From: Streptomyces venezuelae | GTDB taxonomy: Bacteria > Actinomycetota > Actinomycetes > Streptomycetales > Streptomycetaceae | Assembly (NCBI RefSeq): GCF_008642375.1 | Contig: NZ_CP029194.1 | Span: forward strand, 1,426,001 to 1,490,000 | Direction of reading: 5' to 3' | Length of the DNA stretch: 64,000 bases | Shown here: positions 8,546 to 16,987 of the stretch, in pieces | How positions within the stretch are numbered: the first letter of the stretch is position 1 | How the letters are laid out: each line of letters opens with the position of its first letter | Translations under genes and position numbers: made by a program | Notes under the pieces: generated by a model | The model's database searches: none | Seen by the model: only the letters and a program-made list of their open reading frames with translations | Told to the model about the DNA's origin: nothing

Positions 8546-8639
8546 GCGTCACTCCTGCGTTTGCTCTGGAAGGTAAGCCGGTGGCGCCCGCCATGCCCGT
8601 CGGACGGGCCACATGGGGGTACGGCGCCGCAGGCGCTTC

Positions 8640-9053
8640 CTAGATCCGCAGGAGTTGGAGTTCGGACAGGGAGGGTGGGGCACGCCCGCCCTCGGCAGTG
8701 GCTGTCTGCGTACCGACGAGCCCGTCGGCGGTCACTACCGGGCCGATGAGGCTCGGCTCAAGCGCGGGGAGAACGACGGCGCCTGCTACGCCGGCCGAGG
8801 CACATGTCGGATCGGCGTGCTCGCCACTCCCGCCGTGTCCTGAGCAATCGTGATCGCAGTGTCCCTCGCGATCGGCGTCGACGGCCGTCGACGTGACAGC
8901 GGTGACGGAAGCCGGGGCGCCACTCGCCTGCGCCGTCATAGGACCAGGCCCCATGGCGTGCATGCCCAGCAGCCCGACGAGCACGACCAACACGAGAAGC
9001 CCCTTGAGGCGCAGCGCCTGCTGCGCCTCAAGGGGCTTCTCGAGCGTGGTCAT
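8640..9053 (-). CDS. DUF6153-family small membrane protein
   Basis: 137 residues: one membrane helix LLVLVVLVGLLGMHAMGPG (about 19-37), an exported His/Cys segment GHCDHDCSGHGGSGEHADPTC, a Pro/Ala segment and the family's end SLSELQLLRI. Function unknown; the HCDHDC cluster is a plausible metal site. First gene of a likely operon with the DUF305 lipoprotein. ATG lies exactly 6 bases after a TAGGAT -10 on the minus strand, with no ribosome site, so the mRNA is probably leaderless. Divergent from the BlaI-type regulator gene. Confidence 0.82.
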   Translation of the reverse strand: MTTLEKPLEAQQALRLKGLLVLVVLVGLLGMHAMGPGPMTAQASGAPASVTAVTSTAVDADREGHCDHDCSGHGGSGEHADPTCASAGVAGAVVLPALEPSLIGPVVTADGLVGTQTATAEGGRAPPSLSELQLLRI

Positions 9054-9059
9054 GAGCCC

Positions 9060-9065
9060 ATCCTA
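9060..9065 (-). promoter_or_regulatory. -10 box TAGGAT of leaderless DUF6153 transcript
   Basis: Minus-strand TAGGAT, then GGGCTC, then ATG (9053-9051). It shares a short 72-base divergent region with the blaI-like gene, whose own -10 may be TACTAT at 9111-9116. Confidence 0.65.
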
Positions 9066-9152
9066 GGCACCGCAAGGCCGTCGAGCGCGGAACCCCACGT
9101 CAACGCCCGTCTACTATGAAGCCGAGTGCGGATCATCGGAGAGGAACGGGCC

Positions 9153-9521
9153 ATGCGCCGGCTGGGGGAACTCGAAGCGGAGATCATGGACCGCTTCTGG
9201 AGATGGAACCGCCCCGCCACCGTGCGTGAGGTCGTCGACGACATCAATCTGCACCGAGACGCCGCCTACACGACCGTGACCACGGTCACGACCATCCTCT
9301 TTCACAAGGGCCACCTCACACGGGCCAAAAACGGCCGGATCTGGCTGTACAAGGCCGTCGAATCACGCGAGGCGTATTCAGCCGCGCTCATGGAGGACGG
9401 CCTGGAAGTCAGCGAGGATCGGCCCGCCGCTCTCGCGCGGTTCGTGGAGAACCTCGACGACGACCAGATCGCGGCGCTCCGGAAAGCCCTGCGGGATGTC
9501 GGACGGCGGACGAAGCAGTGA
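9153..9521 (+). CDS. BlaI/MecI/CopY-family repressor
   Basis: 122 residues. ATG 9153 preferred over the GTG at 9126 because GAGAGGAA precedes it and family members start RRLGELEAEIMDRFW. Winged helix: TVREVVDDINLHRDAAYTTVTTVTTILFHKGHLTRAKNGRIWLYKAV (recognition helix AYTTVTTV), then a short dimerisation tail LDDDQIAALRKAL. Such repressors are inactivated by a partner membrane peptidase that cuts between helix and tail; the partner is the next gene, overlapping by 4 bases (GTGA). In actinomycetes this pair often sits with copper genes rather than beta-lactamases. Likely targets: the divergent DUF6153-DUF305 operon and the repeats at 312 and 12031. Confidence 0.9.
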   Translation: MRRLGELEAEIMDRFWRWNRPATVREVVDDINLHRDAAYTTVTTVTTILFHKGHLTRAKNGRIWLYKAVESREAYSAALMEDGLEVSEDRPAALARFVENLDDDQIAALRKALRDVGRRTKQ

Positions 9522-10429
9522 ACGCGGCCCCTGCCCTTCTGGGGTACGCGGCTGTCGTGGGCGTCGCTGCCCCACGCCTGATGGTGCGGAGCGCCTGGCC
9601 CCACCGGGCACCGGCCCTCGGAGCAGCCATATGGCTCGCGCTCATGGTGTCGTTCACGCTCGCGACCGCGCTCGCCGCCTCCCAGCTGGCCGCGCCCACC
9701 GAGCATCTGCACGCCGGACTCGTAGGGCTCCTCCACGCTTGCGGCCTCGGTACGGCGACCCCTGTGGTGCCCAACCCGACCATCGCCGACCGACTGGCCC
9801 TGGCGATGCCCCTTGCCGTCGTCACCGCGGTCGTCGGCGCCTTTCTCTTTCGCCTGGCCCGAGCAGGGCTGACGCGCGCTCGGCACCGTGACCGGCTCGA
9901 CAAGGTGGGGGTGCGCTCCGACCGTCTGCGGGCCACCGTTCTGACGCACGGCACCCCCGCGGCGTACTGCCTACCGGGGCTCCGCTCCCGCATCGTCGTA
10001 AGCGACGCCGCCGTTCGACTGCTCACGGAAGAGCAGCTCGACGCCGTCCTCGAGCACGAGCGGGCGCACGTCGTCGGCCGCCACCACCTCCTGATCGCGG
10101 CCGCGGAGGCGTTCGCCACCGTCTTCCCCTGGTTGCCACTCGCACGCCGGGCACGGGAGGAGATGGCCGTGCTACTGGAGATGCTCGCGGACGACCGCGC
10201 TCTGCGGAGCCACTCGCACGAGGTCCTGGCGACCGCGATGTACGAGATGGCCGCCGGCCAGGCCCCGAAGGGTGCGTTCGGCGCAGGCGGCTCGGCGGCC
10301 CTCCTCCGCATGAAGCGCATCCTCGGTCCGCGCCGGACCCCTCACCCGGCGCTCTGGGGTTCGGTGGCCTCCGTCGCCCTGACCGTCCCGCTGCTTCCGT
10401 TGCTGGTCGCCTGCCCGCCCGGCGTCTGA
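9518..10429 (+). CDS. BlaR1/M56-M48-type membrane metallopeptidase
   Basis: 303 residues. About three N-terminal membrane helices, a cytoplasmic zinc peptidase domain with HERAH at 180-184 (VLEHERAHVVGRHH) and downstream Glu in EMLADDRALR, and a last helix near the C-terminus. Lacks the large extracellular penicillin-binding sensor of true BlaR1, as is usual for actinomycete members. Predicted to cleave the repressor encoded just upstream on receiving a signal, perhaps metal or envelope stress. Confidence 0.88.
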   Translation: MNAAPALLGYAAVVGVAAPRLMVRSAWPHRAPALGAAIWLALMVSFTLATALAASQLAAPTEHLHAGLVGLLHACGLGTATPVVPNPTIADRLALAMPLAVVTAVVGAFLFRLARAGLTRARHRDRLDKVGVRSDRLRATVLTHGTPAAYCLPGLRSRIVVSDAAVRLLTEEQLDAVLEHERAHVVGRHHLLIAAAEAFATVFPWLPLARRAREEMAVLLEMLADDRALRSHSHEVLATAMYEMAAGQAPKGAFGAGGSAALLRMKRILGPRRTPHPALWGSVASVALTVPLLPLLVACPPGV

Positions 10430-10589
10430 CCGTTCACTCACGGCTCCCACCTGCCGTCGTGGCGGGGCAGGCGCGGCGCCGGCTCCGCTGACTTCTCTTG
10501 CGGGCCGACGTCGCTGCCATGCTTCTCCGCCCGGACGTCGCTCCCGGGCGCATGGCGCACCCCGTACCGAGCACGTAACCCAGGCTGGT

Positions 10590-10604
10590 TATGATCGCGC
10601 CGTG
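10590..10604 (+). promoter_or_regulatory. Leaderless promoter: -10 TATGAT, 6 bases, GTG
   Basis: GGTTATGAT then CGCGCC then GTG 10602. It differs from the element at 3078 (GGTTAAGAT) by one base and has the same spacing. Confidence 0.68.
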
Positions 10605-11018
10605 GTCACGGAACTCAAGGCGGCGAGGAAGCCCCGCACCCCCTCCTTGGTTCCCTCGTGGTCGCGTCTGCTGTGGCTCGGAGCGCTGCTCTTCGGGCTC
10701 CTGTACACGCACGGTCTCCACGGCGACAGCAGCGCGGGACACACCGCACCGGGAAGCGTCGCCGCGGCCCCCACCTCTCACGCCCATCAGCAGCAGCCGG
10801 CGTCCGGCTACGAACACGACGGCGGCGAGGACTCAGCGCACGCCGTACAGGACTGCGCGACCGGACAGCCCACCACAGGTGTCGACATCATTCCGCCTGC
10901 CGTGTCGATCCTCGATACGGAGCACGCTCTCACCGGCGACGCACGCACCGGTGCCAGTGCCGCCGCTGCGCGGCCCATGGCCGCTCTCTGTCCGTCATCG
11001 GTCGTACTGCGCATCTAG
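10602..11018 (+). CDS. Small exported His-rich protein, DUF6153-like
   Basis: 138 residues: basic N-terminus, hydrophobic LLWLGALLFGLLYTHGLHGD (about 24-43), a His-containing exported part (TSHAHQQQPASGYEHDGGEDSAHAVQDC) and the end SSVVLRI. Close in layout to the 3093 protein. Unknown function, possible surface metal ligand. Third gene after blaI-like/peptidase but with its own leaderless promoter. Confidence 0.68.
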   Translation: MVTELKAARKPRTPSLVPSWSRLLWLGALLFGLLYTHGLHGDSSAGHTAPGSVAAAPTSHAHQQQPASGYEHDGGEDSAHAVQDCATGQPTTGVDIIPPAVSILDTEHALTGDARTGASAAAARPMAALCPSSVVLRI

Positions 11019-11231
11019 TAGGCACCCGAGGCTACGCGCCGCACCTTGCGTCGCTGCGTCCCTCACCCAGCGGTCGCTGGGCTGTCCCCACTTCATGCCC
11101 GGAGCGCCGTCCCGCCGACAGGCCACGCTCCGGACCCACTTCTCCCTTACACGTTTCGAGGCCGCCCACCTTCGCCCGCAAGGCCGCAGGTAGGCCGCCG
11201 CCGTGTGCCCCTCAGTTCTTGGAAGGCTTCT

Positions 11232-11975
11232 GTGTCCCTTCTCACCGACCAGACCGCACCTCACCACCTCGCACCGCAGCCCGAGCCCGGAGGCCGTGCC
11301 GCCGGTCGCCGCTCCGCCCGGTCGCGCCGACGCAAGCGCAGCACGCCCCTGTCCGGTCGCTACATCGGTTACGTGCTGTACTTCGTCGGCGCCGGTCTGA
11401 TCAGCGGTGCCGTGGTCCACCACCCGCTCGACCCCGCCCGATACACGGTGGTGGCGATCATCGGTGTCTTCGTGTTCCTCGTCGCCACGTTGGTCAACGA
11501 GTTCATGCTGGCCCAGGAGCGGCCGCGGTTCGCCCGCGCGCTCGTGGTGATCGGCGCCTCGCTGCTGCTCTCGTTCGGCATCGGCATGCTCAGCGGCGGA
11601 CTCCAGCACTTCGAGGACTTCCCCGCCCGCGGAGCGGTCCTCGTGCCGCTCGGCATCGTGGTCTCGTTCGTCGCCTTCGTCCTCAAGGATGCCGAGACCC
11701 CCTCGCGCCGCATTTTCAGCCCCCTCGGGCTGGTCGTCCTGCTCGTCGCCGGCGGGAGCTACTTCGGCCTGAGCACGCTGGCGGCCGGGATGGGCAGCGA
11801 GTCCTCGGAGGGCGGCGGGCACAGCCACGGCGGCGGGGAGCCGGAGACGGACGAGCACGACACCGAGCCGGAACCGTCGACCTCGGCCGACAAGTCGGCA
11901 GAGCCCAGTGCGGCGCCCACGAGCGCCGATCCGGAGCACGCGGACGAAGGCACGGACGACGGCCACGCGCACTGA
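11232..11975 (+). CDS. Four-helix membrane protein with His-rich acidic tail
   Basis: 247 residues, family not recognised. GTG 11232 has GGAAGG 5 bases upstream. A basic N-terminus (GRRSARSRRRKRS) is followed by about five hydrophobic helices between residues 45 and 185 (YIGYVLYFVGAGLISGAVVHH, VVAIIGVFVFLVATLVNEF, ALVVIGASLLLSFGIGML, AVLVPLGIVVSFVAFVL, LVVLLVAGGSYFGL) and then a tail GGGHSHGGGEPETDEHDTEPEP ... HADEGTDDGHAH. The tail looks like a metal buffer. Lies just before the L,D-transpeptidase gene. Confidence 0.75.
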   Translation: MSLLTDQTAPHHLAPQPEPGGRAAGRRSARSRRRKRSTPLSGRYIGYVLYFVGAGLISGAVVHHPLDPARYTVVAIIGVFVFLVATLVNEFMLAQERPRFARALVVIGASLLLSFGIGMLSGGLQHFEDFPARGAVLVPLGIVVSFVAFVLKDAETPSRRIFSPLGLVVLLVAGGSYFGLSTLAAGMGSESSEGGGHSHGGGEPETDEHDTEPEPSTSADKSAEPSAAPTSADPEHADEGTDDGHAH

Positions 11976-12030
11976 ACTCCCCACTCAGGTTGGCGAGGAG
12001 AGGGGAACTACCCGCCTCGGAAACTCGTCT

Positions 12031-12053
12031 TCTAATGCACTTAGAGCATTAGA
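12031..12053 (+). promoter_or_regulatory. Operator: TCTAATGC-N7-GCATTAGA
   Basis: Perfect 8-bp arms around ACTTAGA, immediately before the ribosome site of the L,D-transpeptidase gene, so a bound protein would block the -10 region. AT-rich in an otherwise GC-rich region. Related in sequence and size to the repeat at 312-332 (CTAAGC-N9-GCTTAG). A BlaI-type repressor is a reasonable candidate. Confidence 0.65.
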
Positions 12054-12066
12054 TGGAAGGGTCACT

Positions 12067-13269
12067 ATGAAGCACACGAGAGCACGGAAGCGGCACAGCG
12101 CCGTGCGCACGCTCGCACTCACCTCGGCAGCCGGCCTCCTCGTGGCCGGCTGCAGCTCCGCGGGAGCGACGAACTCCGCCAACGGGACGACCGAAAAGCC
12201 GGCGGGGGACGCGGCGACGAGTGGCGGGCCGTCCGCGATAGTCGTCGACACCGGAACTGCCGGGAAGATCACCGTCAAGGCCCGAGGCGGGGTCCTGACC
12301 TCGGTGGACGTGAGCGCGCCCGGGCCCGGCATGGTGGAAGGGTCGTTCTCCGCCGACAAGTCCGTGTGGACCTCGACGACGCCGCTCGCCCCCGGCGCCA
12401 CCTACACCGTGTCCTCCAAGGGCACGGGCGGCGACGGAGCACCTATGAGCGAAACGTCGAGCTTCACGACCCAGGCGGCCACGAACACCTTCGTCGGCAC
12501 GTACAACGTCGACAAGGGCTCGACCGTCGGCGTCGCCCTGCCGGTCTCGATCACCTTCAACAAGCCCATCCACGACAAGGCCGCTGTCGAGCGGAAGCTC
12601 ACGGTCACCTCGTCCCCGGCGATCGAGGGCGCCTGGAGCTGGATGAAGGACCGGGACGGCAAGGACCGGATCGACTACCGGCCGAAGGAGTACTGGAAGC
12701 CGGGCACCGATGTCACCCTGCGCATGGACCTCGCCGGAGTGGACGCCGGCAGCGGCGTCTACGGCACGCAGAAGCGCGTCGTCAACTTCCGCATCGGCGA
12801 AGCCGTGACCAGCACCGTCGACGTCACGAAGAAGACCATGACGGTGTCCAGGAACGGCAAGGCCCTACGGACCCTGAAGGTCTCCACCGGCAAAGAGACC
12901 TTCGAGACCTGGAACGGCACCATGGTCGTCCTCGGCAAGGTCCCCTCCATCCGGATGAACTCCGCCACCGTCGGCATCTTCGGCCCCGAGGCGTACGACA
13001 TGGAGGACGTCAAGTGGGACGTCCAGCTCACCCCGTCCGGCACGTACGCGCACGCCGCGCCCTGGAACGAGGGCAAGTTCGGCCGCGTCAATGCCAGCCA
13101 CGGCTGCATCGGCATGAGCACGGCCGACGCCAAGTGGTTCTACGACCAAGTGCGCTTCGGTGACCCCGTCACCGTCGTGAACTCCACGGACACGGTCGCC
13201 GTCAACAACGGCTACGGCGCCTGGAACGTCGACTGGGAGACCTGGAAGAGGGGCAGCGCGCTCTCCTGA
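12067..13269 (+). CDS. L,D-transpeptidase lipoprotein (YkuD)
   Basis: 400 residues. ATG 12067 follows GGAAGGG. Lipobox LLVAGCSS (Cys near 31), two Ig-like domains (about 50-250), then YkuD with the catalytic SHGCIGMS, Cys347, and a C-terminal Trp-rich tail (WNVDWETWKRG). Makes 3-3 peptidoglycan cross-links or anchors proteins, outside the membrane. Actinobacterial Ldt2-like plan. The tight operator at its start suggests inducible expression, unlike housekeeping paralogues; the family member in a metal island suggests wall remodelling under metal stress. Confidence 0.94.
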   Translation: MKHTRARKRHSAVRTLALTSAAGLLVAGCSSAGATNSANGTTEKPAGDAATSGGPSAIVVDTGTAGKITVKARGGVLTSVDVSAPGPGMVEGSFSADKSVWTSTTPLAPGATYTVSSKGTGGDGAPMSETSSFTTQAATNTFVGTYNVDKGSTVGVALPVSITFNKPIHDKAAVERKLTVTSSPAIEGAWSWMKDRDGKDRIDYRPKEYWKPGTDVTLRMDLAGVDAGSGVYGTQKRVVNFRIGEAVTSTVDVTKKTMTVSRNGKALRTLKVSTGKETFETWNGTMVVLGKVPSIRMNSATVGIFGPEAYDMEDVKWDVQLTPSGTYAHAAPWNEGKFGRVNASHGCIGMSTADAKWFYDQVRFGDPVTVVNSTDTVAVNNGYGAWNVDWETWKRGSALS

Positions 13270-13469
13270 CCACCCGGCCGACACCACCCCAGGAGGCGTG
13301 CGGCGCGGCACGGCGCTCGCCCTGGCACCGCGGCGCCCGCGTTGGCCACGGACGAGCGGCGCCAGGGCCGAAGGGTGACCCACACCCTTACCCGCCCGCC
13401 GCGCCGGAACAGGTGGGAGAAGACGGAACCGCCGCCACTGCCGCACGCACGGGTGGTGAAAATTACCTC

Positions 13470-13502
13470 TCTGCTCTTCTAAGTAGATCCGCAGACTACG
13501 AT
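13470..13502 (+). promoter_or_regulatory. Promoter and repeat before small membrane gene
   Basis: TCTGC ... GCAGA (13470-13474, 13491-13495) enclosing CTTCTAAGTAGATCC, followed by a -10 TACGAT (13497-13502). The inner TCTAAGTAGA is itself palindromic. Rest of 13270-13469 holds no gene I can support. Confidence 0.45.
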
Positions 13503-13591
13503 CGGTTTCGCCGTCGGCCGGACGACCCGAGCAGGCTCCCCCGCAGTGGCCCGCCACCCGGTCGACGGCACCTCTCCCAAGGAGTACGTTC

Positions 13592-14047
13592 ATGGGCAGC
13601 TGGCCCCTCCGGAGGTGGGTCGTCGCCGCGGCGGTGACCCTGCTCGCCGCAGTCGTGATCGGCGTACCCACGGGCGTCGCCCCATCGCCTCTCTACACCC
13701 GGATGACGCCCGTCCTCTGGTGGAACTACCCAGCGTGGATCGTCAGCTCCGTCCTTGAGGGGCTGCTCGCCGCGTCCTACGTCCGCGTGGGCCCGCGCCT
13801 GGCTGTCGAGAAGCCCGCGCGGGATCGCACCCAGACCGCACGCGCCCTGAGTGCCGGTCTGTTGTCGGCCTTCGCCGTCGGCTGCCCCATCTGCAACAAG
13901 CTCGTGATCGTCGCGATCGGCGTGAGCGGAGCCCTGTCCTTCTGGGCCCCGCTGCAGCCCGTACTGGCGCTCGCCTCGGTGGGCCTGCTCACGTACGCGC
14001 TGATCCGACGACTCCGTACCGCCGAGAACTGCCCTGTACCCGCGTGA
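13592..14047 (+). CDS. Four-helix membrane protein with CPIC motif
   Basis: 151 residues, family not recognised. ATG 13592 has AAGGAG 8 bases upstream. Helices near 9-27, 43-62, 85-105 and 112-128; the third begins GCPICNKLVIVAIG, placing two Cys (CPIC) at the membrane surface. A Cys pair of this kind can bind Cu(I) or act in thiol exchange. Preceded by an operator-like repeat similar to that of the L,D-transpeptidase gene. Confidence 0.75.
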   Translation: MGSWPLRRWVVAAAVTLLAAVVIGVPTGVAPSPLYTRMTPVLWWNYPAWIVSSVLEGLLAASYVRVGPRLAVEKPARDRTQTARALSAGLLSAFAVGCPICNKLVIVAIGVSGALSFWAPLQPVLALASVGLLTYALIRRLRTAENCPVPA

Positions 14048-14413
14048 CGGCAGACGCAGGACAAGGGTCTCCTGGATCGTCGGCCGCGGCGCCCGGCGGA
14101 TCGGCCCGGACCGGCACCCTGCAGATCGGTCACGTGAGTTCCGCCGGCTCGGCCAGTTCCACCGTCTGATCAACGGCGGGGCCACGCGCGGTGATCCGCG
14201 TGCCCTACAGAGTGGCCCCGGCCAGACAGCGAAGCCGCCGACGTGAATCGGGCTTGTCCGAATCTCGCAGGCCGGACACCACGCGCGAGCGACCGCACCA
14301 AAGTGAAGAAGGACACGAATTATCCGTGTTGGTCCCTTCGTCCCGGCATAGCCGCTGAGATGCTGCCTGCCGATGGCGGCCGGTAGTGCTCGGCCCACCG
14401 GGAAGGGGATCAC
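14048..14413 (+). other. Intergenic region before nuoA
   Basis: 366 bases without a supported gene. It should contain the promoter of the nuo-like operon; I see no clear operator or hairpin. Confidence 0.5.
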
Positions 14414-14770
14414 GTGGAAGCCGCGGCCTGGGAGCCGGTCCCCCTCCTGTTCGCGGTCGCCGTGGCAGGGGCCTTCCTGCTCCGTGGCGTCGGGGCCGCC
14501 GTCCGCGCGGTCCGGGAGCCGCTGCACACGGGACCGTTCAGCGGTGGGCTTGAGCCGCGGGAGCACCCGGTGTCCCGGTTCCACGTGCGCTGGTACCCGG
14601 TCACGATGATCTTCCTCGCCTTCGATATGGAAATGCTCTTCATGTACCCGTGGACGAAGGTCGTCCCGGAGGTCGGCGCCCCAGCGGTCGTCGAGATGTT
14701 CCTCTTCCTCGGCATCCTGCTCGCCGGCGTCGGGTACGCCTGGCGCGAGGGAGCGTTCCGGTGGACCTGA
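14414..14770 (+). CDS. nuoA: NADH-quinone oxidoreductase subunit A-like
   Basis: 118 residues, three helices. GTG 14414 after AAGGGGAT. Keeps the NuoA pattern: GGLEPREHPVSRFHVRWYPVTMIFLAFDMEMLFMYPW (loop, then FD-E in helix 2). The usual YECG before the loop is FSGG, so the loop Cys used as a conformational marker is missing. First gene of an eight-gene operon with overlapping ends. Confidence 0.9.
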   Translation: MEAAAWEPVPLLFAVAVAGAFLLRGVGAAVRAVREPLHTGPFSGGLEPREHPVSRFHVRWYPVTMIFLAFDMEMLFMYPWTKVVPEVGAPAVVEMFLFLGILLAGVGYAWREGAFRWT

Positions 14771-16107
14771 GGACGCGCCTCACCCGGGTGGCACTCGCCC
14801 GGCCAGCCGTTCTGCTCGTGACCAGTCCAGGCGCGACGCGTGAGCGACTCACTGTCGAGGCCGAACTCGGGCGCAGGGACTGGCCCCAGGCCGCCGGCCC
14901 GGCCTCCGCTGACCTGGTGGTCTTCGCGGGCATGCCTTTCCCCGTGCAGGAGGACGACTGGGCGGAACGGGTGTGGCAGGGCGTACCGGCCCCGAAGGCG
15001 CGGGTGACGGTCACGGATGCCGAGCACGCGGCGCACGCGCTGGATCACGGTCACGCGAAACTGCTGAAGCCGAGCGCGCAGCACGCCGGACATCAGGGCC
15101 ACATGAATCATGAGGGCCACGGCGCGGAGCATGAGCACGACACCGGGCACGGTGAGCATGGTGGGCACGAGGGTCATGGTGGCGACGAGACACAAGGCGA
15201 TCACGGCGGGCACGAAGGACACGGTGGGCGCGAAGGCCATCACCGGGACGGCGAGCACGCCGCACACCAAGCACACGGTCACATGGATCACGGCGGAATG
15301 GACCACGGCGCCATGGGCCACGGCGGGCACGAACACCACATGGGCGCCGTCGCCGGGCTCCCCATGGCCGAACGGGCTGACGACCGGGACGGGTTGAGGC
15401 TCGACCGGCTGCACGTGCCGCTCGGGCCCGCACTGCCGGACTGGCCGGCTGGCCTCGTACTGCGTCTGGAGCTCCAGGGCGACGTGGTGCGGCGCGCGGA
15501 GGTCGACCCGGTGCCCACGCCTTCCGCGTCCGGGCCCGCGTTCTGGAACGAGCCGTGGCTCAGGGCCATGGCCGGTGAGCCGGTGACGGTCGGCGAGGCC
15601 GCCCGGCGGCAGTGCGCAGCACACCTCGACAGCCTCGGCAGACTCCTCGGCGTCGCCGGATGGAGCGATGCGGCGGAACGGGCGCGCGGCGCCCGGGACA
15701 GCCTGCTGGGCGGTGCGGGACGCGACGAACTCGTACCGCGCGTCCGCCCCTTGATGCGACGCCTGCGCCGATCGTGGACTCTGCGGTGGCTTCTGGCGGG
15801 TGTCGGCGTGCAGGCCCGAGGGCCGGTCGGTGGGGATGCACACAGCAGGCTCATCGCGTGGCTGGACGCGATCGAGCACGACCTCGGGGCAGTCGACGAC
15901 AGCGAACGCCTGCCCGCCCGCCCGCTGCGCGGCCCCCGCGGTCGCGTCGACACCGGGACACCCCCTTCGCAGTCTCTCCTGGACGCGCTACCCGATCTCC
16001 TCGCAGGCGCCGAGTTCGCCTGCGCCCGGCTCATCGTGGCGAGCCTGGACCCCGACCTCGACGAACTGGCCCCTCAGCAGCTGCCGGGAGGCCATGGCCA
16101 TGGTTGA
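14761..16107 (+). CDS. His-rich protein in the NuoB/C/D position; possible degenerate NuoB-NuoD fusion
   Basis: 448 residues. GTG 14761 overlaps nuoA by 10 bases. Residues 1-95 form an alpha/beta region (ARPAVLLVTSPGATRERLTVEAELG ... ADLVVFAGMPFP). Residues about 98-200 are an extreme His/Gly/Glu segment with repeats of HEGHG, HGGHE and MDHGGMDHGAMGHGGHEHHMG. Residues about 215-448 begin with HVPLGPALPDWPAGLVLRLELQGDVV, which resembles the start of NuoD (GPQHPSTHGVLRL), but no Fe-S cysteines and no quinone-site residues remain. It stands where nuoB-C-D would be. A metal-binding linker is likely; an enzyme role is not. Confidence 0.7.
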   Translation: MDLRTRLTRVALARPAVLLVTSPGATRERLTVEAELGRRDWPQAAGPASADLVVFAGMPFPVQEDDWAERVWQGVPAPKARVTVTDAEHAAHALDHGHAKLLKPSAQHAGHQGHMNHEGHGAEHEHDTGHGEHGGHEGHGGDETQGDHGGHEGHGGREGHHRDGEHAAHQAHGHMDHGGMDHGAMGHGGHEHHMGAVAGLPMAERADDRDGLRLDRLHVPLGPALPDWPAGLVLRLELQGDVVRRAEVDPVPTPSASGPAFWNEPWLRAMAGEPVTVGEAARRQCAAHLDSLGRLLGVAGWSDAAERARGARDSLLGGAGRDELVPRVRPLMRRLRRSWTLRWLLAGVGVQARGPVGGDAHSRLIAWLDAIEHDLGAVDDSERLPARPLRGPRGRVDTGTPPSQSLLDALPDLLAGAEFACARLIVASLDPDLDELAPQQLPGGHGHG

Positions 16108-16987
16108 TCCCGCTCCGCTGTGGGCGGTAGCCGTCCTCCCTGCCGTGCTGGTGCTCGCCGCGTGGGCGACGGCGACCGTCGACGCGAGATCGACCGGCCC
16201 GGGCCGCGAGGTGCTGCGACTCCTCGTACAGCAGCGCCGGATCACGAGGGCTGCCGACATCCCTCTCGTACGGCTGGGAACGACGCTGCTCCCGGTCGCG
16301 GCCGTCCTCGCCGCCGCCGTCCTCCCCTTCGGGTTCCGTTCGGTGTCCGATCTGCCGGACGGGATCGTGTGGTTCAACGCCATGGAGGCGCTGGCCTGGG
16401 CAGCCGTGTGGCTGACGGGCTGGGGCCCGAACTCGACCCTGTCGCTGATCGGCGGCTACCGCTTCCTCGCACAGGGGCTGGCGTACGAGCTGCCGCACAT
16501 GCTGGCCATCACGACGGCGGCGCTCGGCGCCGAGTCCTTGCGGGTCGGTGCGGTGGTGGACGCCCAGTCCGGGCTCTGGTTCGCGGTGTGGATGCCGGTG
16601 GCGTTCGGGATCTACCTGCTGAGCGCGCTGGCGATGGCTTTCTGGGGGCCTTTCGACCAGCCGGCGGGGGTGGATGCGGCAGGCGGTGCGGCGGGCGAAC
16701 TCTCCGGGGTGGACCGGCTGTTGTTCCTCGGCGGGCGGTGGCTGCTGTTGGTGGTCGCCGCCGCCTTCGCCGTCCCGCTCTTCCTGGGCGGTGGCCACGG
16801 ACCGCTGCTGCCTGGGTGGGCCTGGACGGTTCTCAAGACGGCCGCCGTGCTCGGGTTCCTGCTCTGGGCGCGGCGCCGGGTGCCGACCCTACGGATGGAG
16901 CGTTACATGGAGCTGGCCTGGGTGGTCCTGACGCCGATCGCGGTGGCGCAGGCGCTGGTGGTGGCCGTGGTGGTGCTCGCCCGGTGA
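16100..16987 (+). CDS. nuoH: NADH-quinone oxidoreductase subunit H-like
   Basis: 295 residues, about eight helices. ATG 16100 (GGGAGG 9 bases upstream) overlaps the His-rich gene by 8 bases. Retains YELPHMLAI, the conserved Glu of helix 5. The cytoplasmic loop that normally reads FDLPEAEQELVAGY and helps form the quinone site is PFDQPAGVDAAGGAAGELSG here, losing its acidic residues. So it is a NuoH by descent that may not couple to a quinone in the usual way. Confidence 0.88.
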   Translation: MVDPAPLWAVAVLPAVLVLAAWATATVDARSTGPGREVLRLLVQQRRITRAADIPLVRLGTTLLPVAAVLAAAVLPFGFRSVSDLPDGIVWFNAMEALAWAAVWLTGWGPNSTLSLIGGYRFLAQGLAYELPHMLAITTAALGAESLRVGAVVDAQSGLWFAVWMPVAFGIYLLSALAMAFWGPFDQPAGVDAAGGAAGELSGVDRLLFLGGRWLLLVVAAAFAVPLFLGGGHGPLLPGWAWTVLKTAAVLGFLLWARRRVPTLRMERYMELAWVVLTPIAVAQALVVAVVVLAR

